A stretch of DNA of 64,000 nt from Halostella litorea. GTDB taxonomy: Archaea; Halobacteriota; Halobacteria; Halobacteriales; Natronoarchaeaceae. The stretch covers positions 434,001 to 498,000 of the forward strand of contig NZ_SJER01000001.1 of NCBI RefSeq assembly GCF_004785955.1. The letters are read 5' to 3'. Position numbers and translations under genes: made by a program. The notes under the pieces are model-generated. The model did no database searches. It had not been told where the DNA came from and saw nothing but the letters and a program-made list of their open reading frames with translations. Each line of letters opens with the position of its first letter. Within the stretch, counting starts at the first letter, position 1. This document shows, one piece after another, positions 54,636 to 63,021 of the stretch.

Positions 54636-54998
54636 ATGCGCCGGAGATCTGTACTTGGCAGTTGTGCTCTTTCTGCCGTGAGTCTCTCGGGTTGCATATT
54701 CTGGGACACCACAAACGATGGGGAACTGAGCATCACGATCTTCGACAGGCAGTGTGAGAACGGGTCGGTAGACGTGAACTTTGACGAACGTAACCCCTCA
54801 ACTGCTGTCAGCCAGAAACTTAACGAAATCGTTGATACCGGATATTACAGCGAGGATGCGGAGTATTCCTCGGCGACCCTCGAAATATACAACACACTAG
54901 ACGATGCACAACTAGAAAGCGAGACTGAAGGTCGGCCGACTCTGCTGTATAACGGAAGCTGTTACGGGTACGAACTGGAACGGTCTTTCGACGATTAA
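54636..54998 (+). CDS. Small lipoprotein, unknown
   Basis: 120 residues. The N-terminus MRRRSVLGSCALSAVSLSGC is a Tat/lipobox signal with Cys20 as anchor. The mature part is ~100 residues, acidic and of AT-richer codon use than the host, with two Cys. No family is recognised. Together with the second lipoprotein it may be a cargo (lysogenic conversion) gene of the provirus. Confidence 0.65.
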   Translation: MRRRSVLGSCALSAVSLSGCIFWDTTNDGELSITIFDRQCENGSVDVNFDERNPSTAVSQKLNEIVDTGYYSEDAEYSSATLEIYNTLDDAQLESETEGRPTLLYNGSCYGYELERSFDD

Positions 54999-55094
54999 CC
55001 GGGGAGGACGCGAGATATTTGCCCTCTCCACTTACCATTCAATCTTGGTCATACCACCAGCAGGCTTTTCCACACAGCAATCCAACCAGCCGGT

Positions 55095-55247
55095 ATGAGC
55101 CTCACCACGGACGACTTCACCGAGTTCATGGCCGAGGACCCCGAGGACGATCCGAGCCTCCCGCTCGGTGACGCGCTCGACGAGCTGGCAGTAGACGTCG
55201 AAGTCGACGCCGTCGAGGAAGTCCGTGACGTCCGCGAGCGGCTATGA
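55095..55247 (+). CDS. vapB: VapB-type antitoxin
   Basis: 50 residues. The frame starts MSLTTDDFTEFMAEDPEDDP and ends in helices; Asp/Glu-rich, as in many small haloarchaeal antitoxins of PIN toxins. Its TGA overlaps the toxin ATG (ATGA), which is the normal antitoxin-toxin layout. A DNA-binding element is not obvious. Confidence 0.7.
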   Translation: MSLTTDDFTEFMAEDPEDDPSLPLGDALDELAVDVEVDAVEEVRDVRERL

Positions 55248-55633
55248 GACTCCTCCTGGATACGAACGTTCTCGTCGCCGCCGTCACCCGTGACACGGAG
55301 CGGTCCGACGCCGCGGTGAAGCTCCTCAACGAAGCTGACGAGACGTACGTCTCCGTGCTGAATCTGATGGAACTCCGCAGCGTCCTCACGAAGAAAAAGC
55401 AGTTCGAGCGCGACCGGATCGAGCAGATCGAGAACCGGATCACATCCCGTGCCACGGTCACGTTCCCCGACGCCTCCGACATGATGGAAGCCAACCGGCT
55501 CCAGTCCGAGACGCTACTCTACCCGATGGACGCGCTGGTTCTCGCCGCGGCCGACGCCGTCGACGCTACTCTCGTTTCGTTCGACGCCGAACTCGTCGAA
55601 CACGGTGCGGAACACCCGAAAGACGTAGTGTAG
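55244..55633 (+). CDS. vapC: VapC-type PIN-domain toxin
   Basis: 129 residues. PIN-domain acidic residues are Asp7 (LLLDTNVLVAA), Glu43 (VLNLMELRSV), Asp97 (LYPMDALVLAAAD) and a later Asp in LVSFDAEL. PIN toxins are RNases that cut tRNA or rRNA under stress. The coupling to the antitoxin gene supports a toxin-antitoxin pair, possibly stabilising the provirus. Confidence 0.88.
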   Translation: MRLLLDTNVLVAAVTRDTERSDAAVKLLNEADETYVSVLNLMELRSVLTKKKQFERDRIEQIENRITSRATVTFPDASDMMEANRLQSETLLYPMDALVLAAADAVDATLVSFDAELVEHGAEHPKDVV

Positions 55634-55744
55634 GGACTCTAAGTGCTTCTATAGGAAACAAAAATAGATGAAACCCTGTCCGGCCCCATCTCATGTAACT
55701 AAATCAAAATTTTTTGGTTTCTGCTCCAAGTATTCTCTGTCACC

Positions 55745-56446
55745 GTGGCTGATCACTCACTGGTTTCCCGGAGACGGGTTGTGGCAATCGTTGGTTCTGG
55801 AACGGTCGTAGCCTTGGCCGGCTGTTCAAGCGGAGGTCGAGATAGTGCTGGTGATGAAACTACGGAACCTGAGAACACGTCGGCTGAAGCTGACCAAACT
55901 ACTGAAAACCAGACCACAGCAACACAGGAGACAGAGACTACAACTGCAACAGAGTCGCGGTTCGCTACGGAGGGGGATGATTCAGTACCTATCGAAAAAG
56001 CCCTTGAAGAATTGGTTCTTAATATGTCCGAACTGCCGGGGGATGGGTGGGAGTCCAAAGAGCCGCCCGTCTTTGCAGGTGCTGAGCGACAGTCAAACCG
56101 GGCCTTTGCTCGGGGAGACAATGAGACGGAGGTTCTGCACTGTAGTGCGGTATTAGCTGAGAATGTAGAAGATGCGCAGGAGTTCTATAACTACATCAAC
56201 ATTCGGAGAATAACGGGAGGTATAGAAGCCGACGAAACAATACAGCTCGATATCGCTGTGGATAGCCAATGGAGTTTCGCAGAATATGATCATCCCAGTG
56301 ACGAGTCTAAAACGATAAAATTCCACCTCCTGAAATTCAGAGACGCGAACGGATTTGGGATGATTCGATGGAACAGAATTGACAGTAACATTACAAGAGA
56401 CGAGATCGGTCCGTTAGGTGTGACTATGCACGAAAAATGGCGGTAG
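55745..56446 (+). CDS. Tat lipoprotein, larger, unknown
   Basis: 233 residues, GTG start. Signal SRRRVVAIVGSGTVVALAGC gives a lipid anchor at Cys27. A Thr/Glu-rich linker of ~45 residues follows, and then a globular region (~75-233) with the pattern LNMSELPGDGWESKEPP seen in haloarchaeal surface lipoproteins. The DNA is AT-richer than the host, which suggests recent arrival. A role in surface change of the lysogen is a guess. Confidence 0.7.
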   Translation: MADHSLVSRRRVVAIVGSGTVVALAGCSSGGRDSAGDETTEPENTSAEADQTTENQTTATQETETTTATESRFATEGDDSVPIEKALEELVLNMSELPGDGWESKEPPVFAGAERQSNRAFARGDNETEVLHCSAVLAENVEDAQEFYNYINIRRITGGIEADETIQLDIAVDSQWSFAEYDHPSDESKTIKFHLLKFRDANGFGMIRWNRIDSNITRDEIGPLGVTMHEKWR

Positions 56447-56474
56447 AAACCATATTGCCGGCATTCCTTACCGA

Positions 56475-56870
56475 CTAAAATACCGTATCAATCGCAACTT
56501 TCGCTTGCTTCGTATCCCGATGGTCGCCGCCACCGTGCCACCGGAGCATCGGGAGCTTGGAGGAGTGAACGGCCTTGGACTTGAGAACCTGAATCCCGCG
56601 CCCCCACGGCTTGTACGCCGCGAACGCGTACATCCCGTTGTGGTTGCGGTGCCGGCCGTGATACTGCTTGTACAGCTTGAACGTGCCGGGCTGGCCGTTC
56701 GAGTGTTCGATCATCGCAGCCTTCAGCTCCCACGGCCGCCCATCGCTATCGCGGGCGTCGTGCCAACTGCACCGGTCGAGTTCAAGCCGGTACTCCTCCG
56801 CGAGATGCCGCTCCGCGAGCGTCCCGTACCGGTTCGCGCGGTGCGACCGGTTCCGACTCACGCGGACCAC
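56475..56870 (-). CDS. PD-(D/E)xK nuclease-like protein
   Basis: 131 residues, GTG start. GRPWELKAAMI supplies a typical E-x-K pair; an upstream Asp (WHDARDSDG) and a Glu in the first helix (LAERHLAEEY) complete the set expected of a PD-(D/E)xK or Holliday-junction-resolvase-like fold. It lies downstream of the ATPase gene with its own TATATATA box (56,887-56,894). DNA processing is inferred. Confidence 0.55.
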   Translation of the reverse strand: MVRVSRNRSHRANRYGTLAERHLAEEYRLELDRCSWHDARDSDGRPWELKAAMIEHSNGQPGTFKLYKQYHGRHRNHNGMYAFAAYKPWGRGIQVLKSKAVHSSKLPMLRWHGGGDHRDTKQAKVAIDTVF

Positions 56871-56886
56871 GCGCTTCGCGCGCCGA

Positions 56887-56894
56887 TATATATA
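56887..56894 (-). promoter_or_regulatory. TATA box of the nuclease-like gene
   Basis: TATATATA, 17-24 bases upstream of the GTG at 56,870. Around it lie GC-rich dyads (CGCGCC-GAC-GGCGCG at ~56,908-56,922 and CGCCCG...CGGGCG further up). Confidence 0.5.
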
Positions 56895-57015
56895 CGCCTC
56901 CGCCGCCGCGCCGACGGCGCGCCCATCGCGGTCGTCCGACGCCCGCCAGGGTGTCGGGCGACGTATGGGCTAAAGGGGGGTTGCTTTCGCTTTCGTACTT
57001 TCGAACCCCACACCC

Positions 57016-58185
57016 TCATGCGATCACCTGCTCCACCGTCGAAACCCACTCGCGTTTCTCGCCGCCGCTCTCGTAGTCGTCGAGCCAGTTCTTGACGGTA
57101 GTACGCGTGTACGGCACGAAATCCTCGATTTCGTACGGCGACATTCCCCGATCCCGACACGCCTTCATCGTCCACATCGCGACGCGTTTCACGTCCTCCT
57201 CAGCAACCGCCTCGCCGTCCTTCTCGTCGCCTTTCGGCGCGTCCCACGACCAATCGGACGCTTCCTCGGTCGCCATGTTCCAGTCGGTCGGCGGGATGCC
57301 TTCGAGCGGCCGCGGGTCCACGTCGACGAGCTTTCCGCCCGAGATACGGTCCGCGACGACGGCCTTCTTCTTCGACTGCTTCTTGATGATCGTGCCGACG
57401 CGCCACAGCAGCGGGTGAATCGAACTCTCGTCGTGGCCGATGTAGATGAGTGCGCCGCCGTACTTCCGGATCTTGAACACCAGTGGCCCCATCAGCTTCC
57501 GCACCTTGTGCCCCTGCTCGCCGGAGCCGCTCGCGGCGCTGCTGAACTCGTCACCGATGAATAGCTTCGGCTGCTGGGGGTTCTCGACGGGGTCGCCGTC
57601 CTGTGCGACCCACTCGGTCAGCAGTGGGTAGTTCGGTATCCAGCCGTCGTCGACGCTTCCATCCTCCCGAACCCAGTCGTCGTTCCGGTCCAACGTTCGG
57701 ATGTTCGACCCGACGAGGAGATTGCCGTCAACCCACCGCTGTCGGAGCTGTCCGAGGAGTCCCGCGAAGTCCGACTTCCCCGCGCCCATCTCGCCCAAGA
57801 CGACGATGACCGGGGCGGGACCGGCGACGATCTCCTGCAGCCGCGTCACCGTTTTGATGCCGGCCATGTCGGCCTGCTGGGACGGGTCGCCGATGTAGTG
57901 CTTCAGCGTCACCGTGTCACCGTTCTCCAGTGCGTTCCGCGCGGTGTCGCTCCCTTCGGCCCGGAGGATGTCGCGGTTCTTCTGCACCTGGAGGTAGTCC
58001 GCCGCCGCCTTCCCGTCCCACTTCTCCGTGTCGTGGTGGACCGCCCGCATCGCTAACTGCCGGTCGACCTTCTCGTCTCTGACGAACCCGGAATGTGGGA
58101 GTACCTCCTTGGGGTCGCGTTCGCGGTTGCCGTCCTGGTACTCCCGAAAGCCGCCGACCGTGTAGTTGTCCTGTTCGTCGCTCAT
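57016..58185 (-). CDS. VP8-like P-loop ATPase of the virion block
   Basis: 389 residues. Walker A GEMGAGKS (131-138), Walker B KLFIGDEF (207-214) and a conserved IYIGHDES (248-255) are visible. The C-terminal ~55 residues contain a helix-turn-helix-like stretch (MSPYEIEDFVPYTRTTVKNWLDDY). In pleolipoviruses this ATPase is the last gene of the conserved block; its role in assembly or genome handling is not proved. It is coupled to the upstream membrane-protein gene by a 4-base overlap. Confidence 0.85.
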   Translation of the reverse strand: MSDEQDNYTVGGFREYQDGNRERDPKEVLPHSGFVRDEKVDRQLAMRAVHHDTEKWDGKAAADYLQVQKNRDILRAEGSDTARNALENGDTVTLKHYIGDPSQQADMAGIKTVTRLQEIVAGPAPVIVVLGEMGAGKSDFAGLLGQLRQRWVDGNLLVGSNIRTLDRNDDWVREDGSVDDGWIPNYPLLTEWVAQDGDPVENPQQPKLFIGDEFSSAASGSGEQGHKVRKLMGPLVFKIRKYGGALIYIGHDESSIHPLLWRVGTIIKKQSKKKAVVADRISGGKLVDVDPRPLEGIPPTDWNMATEEASDWSWDAPKGDEKDGEAVAEEDVKRVAMWTMKACRDRGMSPYEIEDFVPYTRTTVKNWLDDYESGGEKREWVSTVEQVIA

Positions 58186-58982
58186 CGGTCGGTCCCTCCA
58201 TCCGTCGCCGCCTGGTTCGTCGAGTCGTCCGCCGCCACGGGCGTTCTGGGACCGTGGGCTTCGGTGTACTCCTCGACGTACTCGGTGACGTCTTTGATCT
58301 CGTCGACGTCGCGCTCCTCGGCGTCCTGCTTGGCTTCCTCGAAGTGGTCCTTCACTGCCGTCCGCGGGTGCATCAGTCCGCGCTCGTCGGCCTCCGCCTC
58401 TTCGTTGACAACGTCGCGCTGTATCTCCAGCCCCATCTTGGAGATCCGCCCGCGGAGCCGGTTGTATTCGAGGAACGCGTCGACCAGATCGCCGTGGATG
58501 TCCTCCAGCATGGCCTTCGTGGTGACGAGTTTCGAGTCGGCGAGTTGGCTGAAGTAGCACCCGCGTACGACGAGCTGGTCCGCATCGTCGTGGTGGGTAA
58601 ACTCGCGGACTTCGTAGGCGTCGCCGTCGTTGCAGACGTACGGTGACGGCCCCTCGACGGTTTTCTCGCTCCACACCTCGGGGGCGACGTACAGTTTGCG
58701 GCGGGTGTCGTCGACGCCGTTGATGTGGTACACTTCGACCATGTGGCGGTTCCGGAGCCGCCGCGCACCGGTCACGAACAGCCCCAGCAGCGGCGGACCC
58801 AGAAGAAGCATTGCCGCGAAGATCCCGCGTGCTACCGGCGGGACGCCGGGGATCGTCGGGCGTATCCAGAGGAGCAACGCACCCAGGGAGACGGCGATGC
58901 CGGCGACGAGGAGTTGCCCCTCGGCGGCGATGTAGGTGAGCCGGTCAGCCCAGCCGCCGAAGGTACTACTCGTGTCGCTCAC
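58182..58982 (-). CDS. Membrane protein, ORF7-like of the pleolipovirus block
   Basis: 266 residues, GTG start. Two hydrophobic helices lie close together (~24-42 and ~50-70), then a cytoplasmic or virion-internal region of beta strands and a C-terminal charged helix (~195-250). By position between the spike-side genes and the ATPase it corresponds to the conserved ORF7 position. Starts overlap neighbours by 4 bases on both sides. Confidence 0.75.
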   Translation of the reverse strand: MSDTSSTFGGWADRLTYIAAEGQLLVAGIAVSLGALLLWIRPTIPGVPPVARGIFAAMLLLGPPLLGLFVTGARRLRNRHMVEVYHINGVDDTRRKLYVAPEVWSEKTVEGPSPYVCNDGDAYEVREFTHHDDADQLVVRGCYFSQLADSKLVTTKAMLEDIHGDLVDAFLEYNRLRGRISKMGLEIQRDVVNEEAEADERGLMHPRTAVKDHFEEAKQDAEERDVDEIKDVTEYVEEYTEAHGPRTPVAADDSTNQAATDGGTDR

Positions 58983-59539
58983 GCCTCTATCACCCCGTTC
59001 TCCTCGGAGCGGACGACCCACCAGGCACCGATGCCGGCGAGTCCCGTCGTCATGAGGACGCCGGTGAAGAGCCCGGACTCGCCGCCGAACGTTTCGAAGG
59101 GGTTGGCGTCGTCGTCTTCCGGCGGCTCCATCGCGTTGCTCAGCCGGTAGGAGCCGCCCGCGCTCGCCACGGTGACGGACGATCCACCGCGGACCTGTTC
59201 GACCGGCATCGTCAGGTTGTGGGTCCCGCGCGACAGGTCCCACGACTGCTTCGGCGGCCGGGTCGCGCCGGTCGTGTTGGCCCCCGCCATGCCGTCGGTG
59301 ATCGTCACAGTGCGGGAGATCTCCAGCTCCATCGTGACGTGGACGGTCCCGTTCTCGAACCGCCAGTCCGTGATAGTCGTCGCGTCCGACAGGGACAGTT
59401 CCCCGCTCGACGTCGGCGGTACGGTGGTCGTCGCGTTCGTCGTGTTCTCCTGCGCGGCCACTGGAGCCGCGGCCCATCCGCCCATGCCCATCAGAGCTAC
59501 CGCTGTTACCAGCAGCAGCGTGGAAAAAATGCGTTTCAT
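58979..59539 (-). CDS. Exported single-pass membrane protein, ORF6-like
   Basis: 186 residues. A Sec signal peptide ends near AAPVAAQ (~30). The middle is a beta-rich domain (ITDWRFENGTVHVTMELEI) and one C-terminal transmembrane helix (LFTGVLMTTGLAGIGAWWVV) anchors it. Position downstream of the spike gene matches pleolipovirus ORF6. It starts 2 bases after the spike stop, so expression is coupled. Confidence 0.78.
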   Translation of the reverse strand: MKRIFSTLLLVTAVALMGMGGWAAAPVAAQENTTNATTTVPPTSSGELSLSDATTITDWRFENGTVHVTMELEISRTVTITDGMAGANTTGATRPPKQSWDLSRGTHNLTMPVEQVRGGSSVTVASAGGSYRLSNAMEPPEDDDANPFETFGGESGLFTGVLMTTGLAGIGAWWVVRSEENGVIEA

Positions 59540-59541
59540 GG

Positions 59542-61305
59542 TTAGCCTCGCAGGACGACTAAGACGACCACACCACCGGCGACGACCATGATCCCGACAC
59601 CAGCGAAGAGGTCACCCGGTCCGACGTCGCCGAGTCCGAAGTCAGGCAGGCCGATTCCCGCGCTCGCACCCGACGGTTCACTATTGTAGTTGTTCGTGAT
59701 GTGTTTCCTGTGAGTTACGCTCTTATTGATGTATTCGACGTATTTCGTGGAGTTGTACGTATCGTACTGCGGATCGTCCCAGTCGGCATTATCTACCTCG
59801 CTCCCGTTCGCGGCGTACAGCGCCTCTATCGTGACGTTCCCCTTTACCAGCGGGATTGTCTCGCCGGTCGAGTTGTCGTACATCGTCGGGGTTCCCTCCA
59901 GATTGCTCACGTCGTACGTCTCACCGGCAGAGAATCCGCCGCTCGGGGGGTTAGCAAACAGCATTCCTGTGTAGGTCTGGTTTTCCACACGGTCACCGTA
60001 AACAGGCTCGCGCGTTCCGTCCGTCGAGTTGCTGAAACTCAGGTCCGTGTAGCCCGTGTAGCTGACGACGATCTGGCTCGCCTGCGACCGGTTCTGGTTG
60101 GCGAGGTCGAGGACCGAGAGAGTCGCCTGCTGCCAGCGACGATCGCCGACCGACGAGTTCCCCGACAGCCATCGAACCTGTCCCTCCGCTCCCCGCACGT
60201 CCTCCGGGTCGATCTTCCCAGAATCCAGCGCTGCATACAGATTCTCGGTCAGAGTCGGGTCATAGTTCGCCGTCATCGTCTGAGACTGCTGTTCTATGTC
60301 GTTCCACGTCCGCCGCCACTCAACGAGGTCGACAACACGTTTAGACGGGAGGCCGCCCTGTGACACGTCCCCGACGTTCTGCACGACGTAGGTGCCAGTC
60401 GTGTTGAGATGGAACCCTTGAGAGATAGAAACGCCGTCATTCGGCGGGACAACTGCATGAGAGGACATCGACCCTCCGCGGTTACCCTGCGGTGTGAGTT
60501 TCCACCGCTGGAACGGTTCAACGGGCCAATATTCCATCTCCCAATCATTATCAGCACCGACTTCATTGAGGTTGACGGCAATTTGTGGCACCTGAATAGA
60601 TTCACTTGTCCCATTAACGAGAGTTACATCAACCTCGGTCATGGGAACATCATGATTCCTGTTAGTTATCTCATACTCAGGATCCCGGCTAGCAGAATTC
60701 CCATATTCGTCAGTAATATTAACTATACCGACACTCACGAAGGAATTATCTATATCGGGATTATTTGCAGAAACATTTTTTGCGTAATGTATCTGTGCCA
60801 TCTGCTGCTGATATTTATTCAGCAGTTGAATTTGCTGCATCGCGTAGTAGTCGCGAATAGCTTCACGGACGTTCTGAGTCGCCTGTGAGGTGCTATTCCC
60901 GCGTTCCCAAGAGTCCGCGATTGCGGATTTGCCGTCGATTGAGGCAATCGAACGGGTGTCTTCGAGGTAGTTGTTTGTGGTCGTGAGAAATGCCTGCTGG
61001 TTCTCCCACTCCCCCGACATGGTGACGTGAAGATCAGTCTTGACCGCTTCGGCAGTCTGATCCTCGCCAATCTTGACGAACTCCAGCGGCCCCGTGCATT
61101 GACCGAGCACGGACTCCCACAACTCACACTCGCCGTCATCGGCCTGTGCCGCGAGGTCCGCGGTCGGCGTCGAGGCCGTCGCCGCGCCCCTGGTGTCCGC
61201 GGTCGGCGCGGTCGCGGTCGCCGCGGCCGCCGGACCCGCCACCGCGGAGGCGAGCAGGAGCGCGGCCAGCAGGAACGACGCCGCGCGGTGGGCGGTGGGC
61301 CGCAT
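59542..61305 (-). CDS. VP4-like spike glycoprotein of the provirus
   Basis: 587 residues. A Sec signal (cleavage ~28), a long ectodomain with many Asn-x-Ser/Thr sites and few Cys (CELWESVLGQC near residue 60), and one C-terminal transmembrane helix ending VVLVVLRG. Size, topology and the WESVLGQC-type start fit the VP4 spike of pleolipoviruses, which binds the host and drives membrane fusion. It begins directly after the stop of the 40-aa gene. Confidence 0.88.
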   Translation of the reverse strand: MRPTAHRAASFLLAALLLASAVAGPAAAATATAPTADTRGAATASTPTADLAAQADDGECELWESVLGQCTGPLEFVKIGEDQTAEAVKTDLHVTMSGEWENQQAFLTTTNNYLEDTRSIASIDGKSAIADSWERGNSTSQATQNVREAIRDYYAMQQIQLLNKYQQQMAQIHYAKNVSANNPDIDNSFVSVGIVNITDEYGNSASRDPEYEITNRNHDVPMTEVDVTLVNGTSESIQVPQIAVNLNEVGADNDWEMEYWPVEPFQRWKLTPQGNRGGSMSSHAVVPPNDGVSISQGFHLNTTGTYVVQNVGDVSQGGLPSKRVVDLVEWRRTWNDIEQQSQTMTANYDPTLTENLYAALDSGKIDPEDVRGAEGQVRWLSGNSSVGDRRWQQATLSVLDLANQNRSQASQIVVSYTGYTDLSFSNSTDGTREPVYGDRVENQTYTGMLFANPPSGGFSAGETYDVSNLEGTPTMYDNSTGETIPLVKGNVTIEALYAANGSEVDNADWDDPQYDTYNSTKYVEYINKSVTHRKHITNNYNSEPSGASAGIGLPDFGLGDVGPGDLFAGVGIMVVAGGVVVLVVLRG

Positions 61306-61428
61306 TCAGATCGCCCCCAGGTTCGCCAGCAGCCCGGCGACGAACGCCAACGCGATCGCCGCCCCCGAGTAGGCCGCCAGCAGTGTTTCCTCGTGCTGTT
61401 CTACGAACGTCGAAAATCGGTTGAACAT
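61306..61428 (-). CDS. 40-aa membrane peptide between VP3- and VP4-like genes
   Basis: The frame reads MFNRFSTFVEQHEETLLAAY, then SGAAIALAFVAGLLANLGAI: a polar amphipathic N-terminus and one transmembrane helix. Its TGA is followed at once by the spike ATG. Such a small gene is easily missed; it may be a structural or assembly peptide. No homolog is known to me. Confidence 0.75.
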   Translation of the reverse strand: MFNRFSTFVEQHEETLLAAYSGAAIALAFVAGLLANLGAI

Positions 61429-61452
61429 AGTTTCTCACCTCTGTTTCCGCGG

Positions 61453-61884
61453 TTACTTGTAGGCGATCAGGTAGAAGGCCGCGCCGTTGAGGAACACACT
61501 GAACCACCCGATGTACCACATGCCTGCGACGGCAACGCTGACCGCGGGAACGAGCGCGGTCAGGACGTTCAGCAGGACCGCCAGGAGCATCACGACGGTT
61601 TCGACGTCGGTGTAGTCCTCGGGCGTGTTCTCGTTGGTGAGCCACCCAATGATGAGCACCCCCATCGAGACGATGAACGCGTATGTCACTTCCGTGCCGT
61701 GGGCGGCGTACAGGGCGTCCGAGAGCGCGAGGTTCAGCGGGTCGGAGAACTGGAGCGTCCCGACCGCGCCCACGCTGAACGACGCGAGCACGAACAGCGG
61801 CGCGAGAACGCTGTCTGTCAGGTCGATACCGTCCTCCCGGCGCAGGCCGGAAGGCACGTACTGTTGGGGTATGTTGAGTGCCAT
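61453..61884 (-). CDS. VP3-like internal membrane protein
   Basis: 143 residues, four hydrophobic helices (~27-46, ~68-88, ~95-115, ~118-140) and short loops. In pleolipoviruses VP3 is the small membrane protein lining the inside of the vesicle, encoded directly upstream of the spike. Size, topology and place agree. The N-terminal [19 protein letters not shown] is the polar tail. Confidence 0.83.
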   Translation of the reverse strand: MALNIPQQYVPSGLRREDGIDLTDSVLAPLFVLASFSVGAVGTLQFSDPLNLALSDALYAAHGTEVTYAFIVSMGVLIIGWLTNENTPEDYTDVETVVMLLAVLLNVLTALVPAVSVAVAGMWYIGWFSVFLNGAAFYLIAYK

Positions 61885-61932
61885 ACCGGCCGACGCTGTC
61901 CGTTAAGGGGGGATATAAAATCAGCGGGCGCT

Positions 61933-62094
61933 TCAGACGCCCTCAGCGCGGATATGGTAGAGCGTTCCGCTGGGCGGCTGACCGTCCCGGGTTTGGGAGT
62001 TACACCACGGGCAGTCTCTCACGACGCCGTCGACGCCACAGACGCGGGCGTACTTCGAGCTGACTTCCTCGCCGCAGGAGCGACAGGTAGGCAC
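61933..62094 (-). CDS. 53-aa zinc-finger protein
   Basis: GTG start at 62,094, one base after the stop of the regulator gene. It has CRSCGEEVSSKYARVCG and CPWCNSQT, a four-Cys zinc site, and a basic tail. It is probably a nucleic-acid binder regulating the virion operon, but the sequence alone does not show it. Confidence 0.65.
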   Translation of the reverse strand: MPTCRSCGEEVSSKYARVCGVDGVVRDCPWCNSQTRDGQPPSGTLYHIRAEGV

Positions 62095-62095
62095 G

Positions 62096-62605
62096 CTAAT
62101 CGGCCTCCGTAGCCTGTCGCTGGCCGTTCTCGTCCTCGACCTTCCGGTACTTCCACTGCTTCGGGTCGGCGCACTTCGGCTTGACCCGTACAGCCACCTC
62201 GGAGTTGAGATTCCGTCCGAAGACACCGCTGCACTGGATGCGGACGTACCCGCGTTTTTCGAGCGGGCGGAGCGCCCCGACGAGGTCGTTCTTGCTGTAC
62301 CGTGTGTCCTCGGCGACCATGCCACCCTTGACCCGCAGGTTCAGGATGAGCTTCTGGTTGGCGTGGCGGAGGCAGGCTCGGTACAGTTCGGACAGGTCCT
62401 CGCGCTCGGGCCAGTACTCGCCGCCCACGTCGCGGGTTACATCGCCGTGTTCGTCGAGGATGTCGTCGACGGCACCTCGAAGCAGCTGAGCGCGGGACGT
62501 GTCGAGTTCGTCGGCCACCTCGTCGAGCGCGTCGCACTTCGACTCGTCGACGCGGAACTTCACCTGCTTGCGACGGTCGCCCTCCTCGTGGATCTGCTTA
62601 CTCAC
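62096..62605 (-). CDS. RHH/winged-helix regulator heading the virion operon
   Basis: 169 residues, GTG start. N-terminal residues ~12-55 read like a ribbon-helix-helix (QVKFRVDESKCDALDEVADELDTSRAQLL). Residues ~75-150 form a winged helix (YSKNDLVGALRPLEKRGYVRIQCSG). It is the first gene of the structural operon, and the three phased GGTACC sites lie 41-68 bases upstream. Autoregulation is likely but inferred. Confidence 0.72.
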   Translation of the reverse strand: MSKQIHEEGDRRKQVKFRVDESKCDALDEVADELDTSRAQLLRGAVDDILDEHGDVTRDVGGEYWPEREDLSELYRACLRHANQKLILNLRVKGGMVAEDTRYSKNDLVGALRPLEKRGYVRIQCSGVFGRNLNSEVAVRVKPKCADPKQWKYRKVEDENGQRQATEAD

Positions 62606-62645
62606 GGCGACCCCCTCCGTTTCCCTTAGCTTTGCTTACAGGAGT

Positions 62646-62673
62646 GGTACCATTCTGGTACCGCGGTGGTACC
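62646..62673. promoter_or_regulatory. Three GGTACC sites in 11-bp phase
   Basis: GGTACC occurs at 62,646, 62,657 and 62,668, exactly 11 bases apart, with flanks AGTGGTACC and GGTACCACT making the whole block an inverted repeat. A fourth copy is at 62,724. Equal helical phase suggests a protein array upstream of the virion operon; an origin of replication is an alternative. Confidence 0.65.
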
Positions 62674-62803
62674 ACTGTGAAACCACGGGACGGAGAACGG
62701 ACTGCCCCCATGATCGCAACGTGGGTACCATACCCCCCAGGGGGTTGCGGTAGGGGTTCGTGCGCGCTCCCGGGCGTGCCCGCGGGCGAGGCGGCGGCCG
62801 TAG

Positions 62804-62977
62804 TTATCGGTCGACGGTGTACACTTCGGCCCAGAGATACGCGACACCGATGCCGGAGTAGAGGAGTCCCAGGGCAGTTGGAATCCACTCGGACTGAGCG
62901 GCGAAGGCTCCTGCTTGAATGAGCCCAAGAGCGACCATCGCCAGTCCGATGAAGGTCTTGAGCCGGGACCGTTTCAT
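62804..62977 (-). CDS. 57-aa two-helix membrane protein
   Basis: The frame begins MKRSRLKTFIGLAMVALGLI and ends AEVYTVDR; two hydrophobic helices (~8-25 and ~33-50) are joined by AAQSEWIPT. The basic start and acidic end suggest both ends face inside. No family known. It lies between the phased sites and the SWIM gene on the same strand. Confidence 0.72.
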   Translation of the reverse strand: MKRSRLKTFIGLAMVALGLIQAGAFAAQSEWIPTALGLLYSGIGVAYLWAEVYTVDR

Positions 62978-63021
62978 ACCTGACCGATGGGCAACTCTGG
63001 TGATAAGTACCGATCATCGAA

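Noticed and set aside
60409-60888. 159-aa plus-strand frame inside the spike gene
   Set aside because: It lies wholly opposite the spike reading frame and has no signal of its own.
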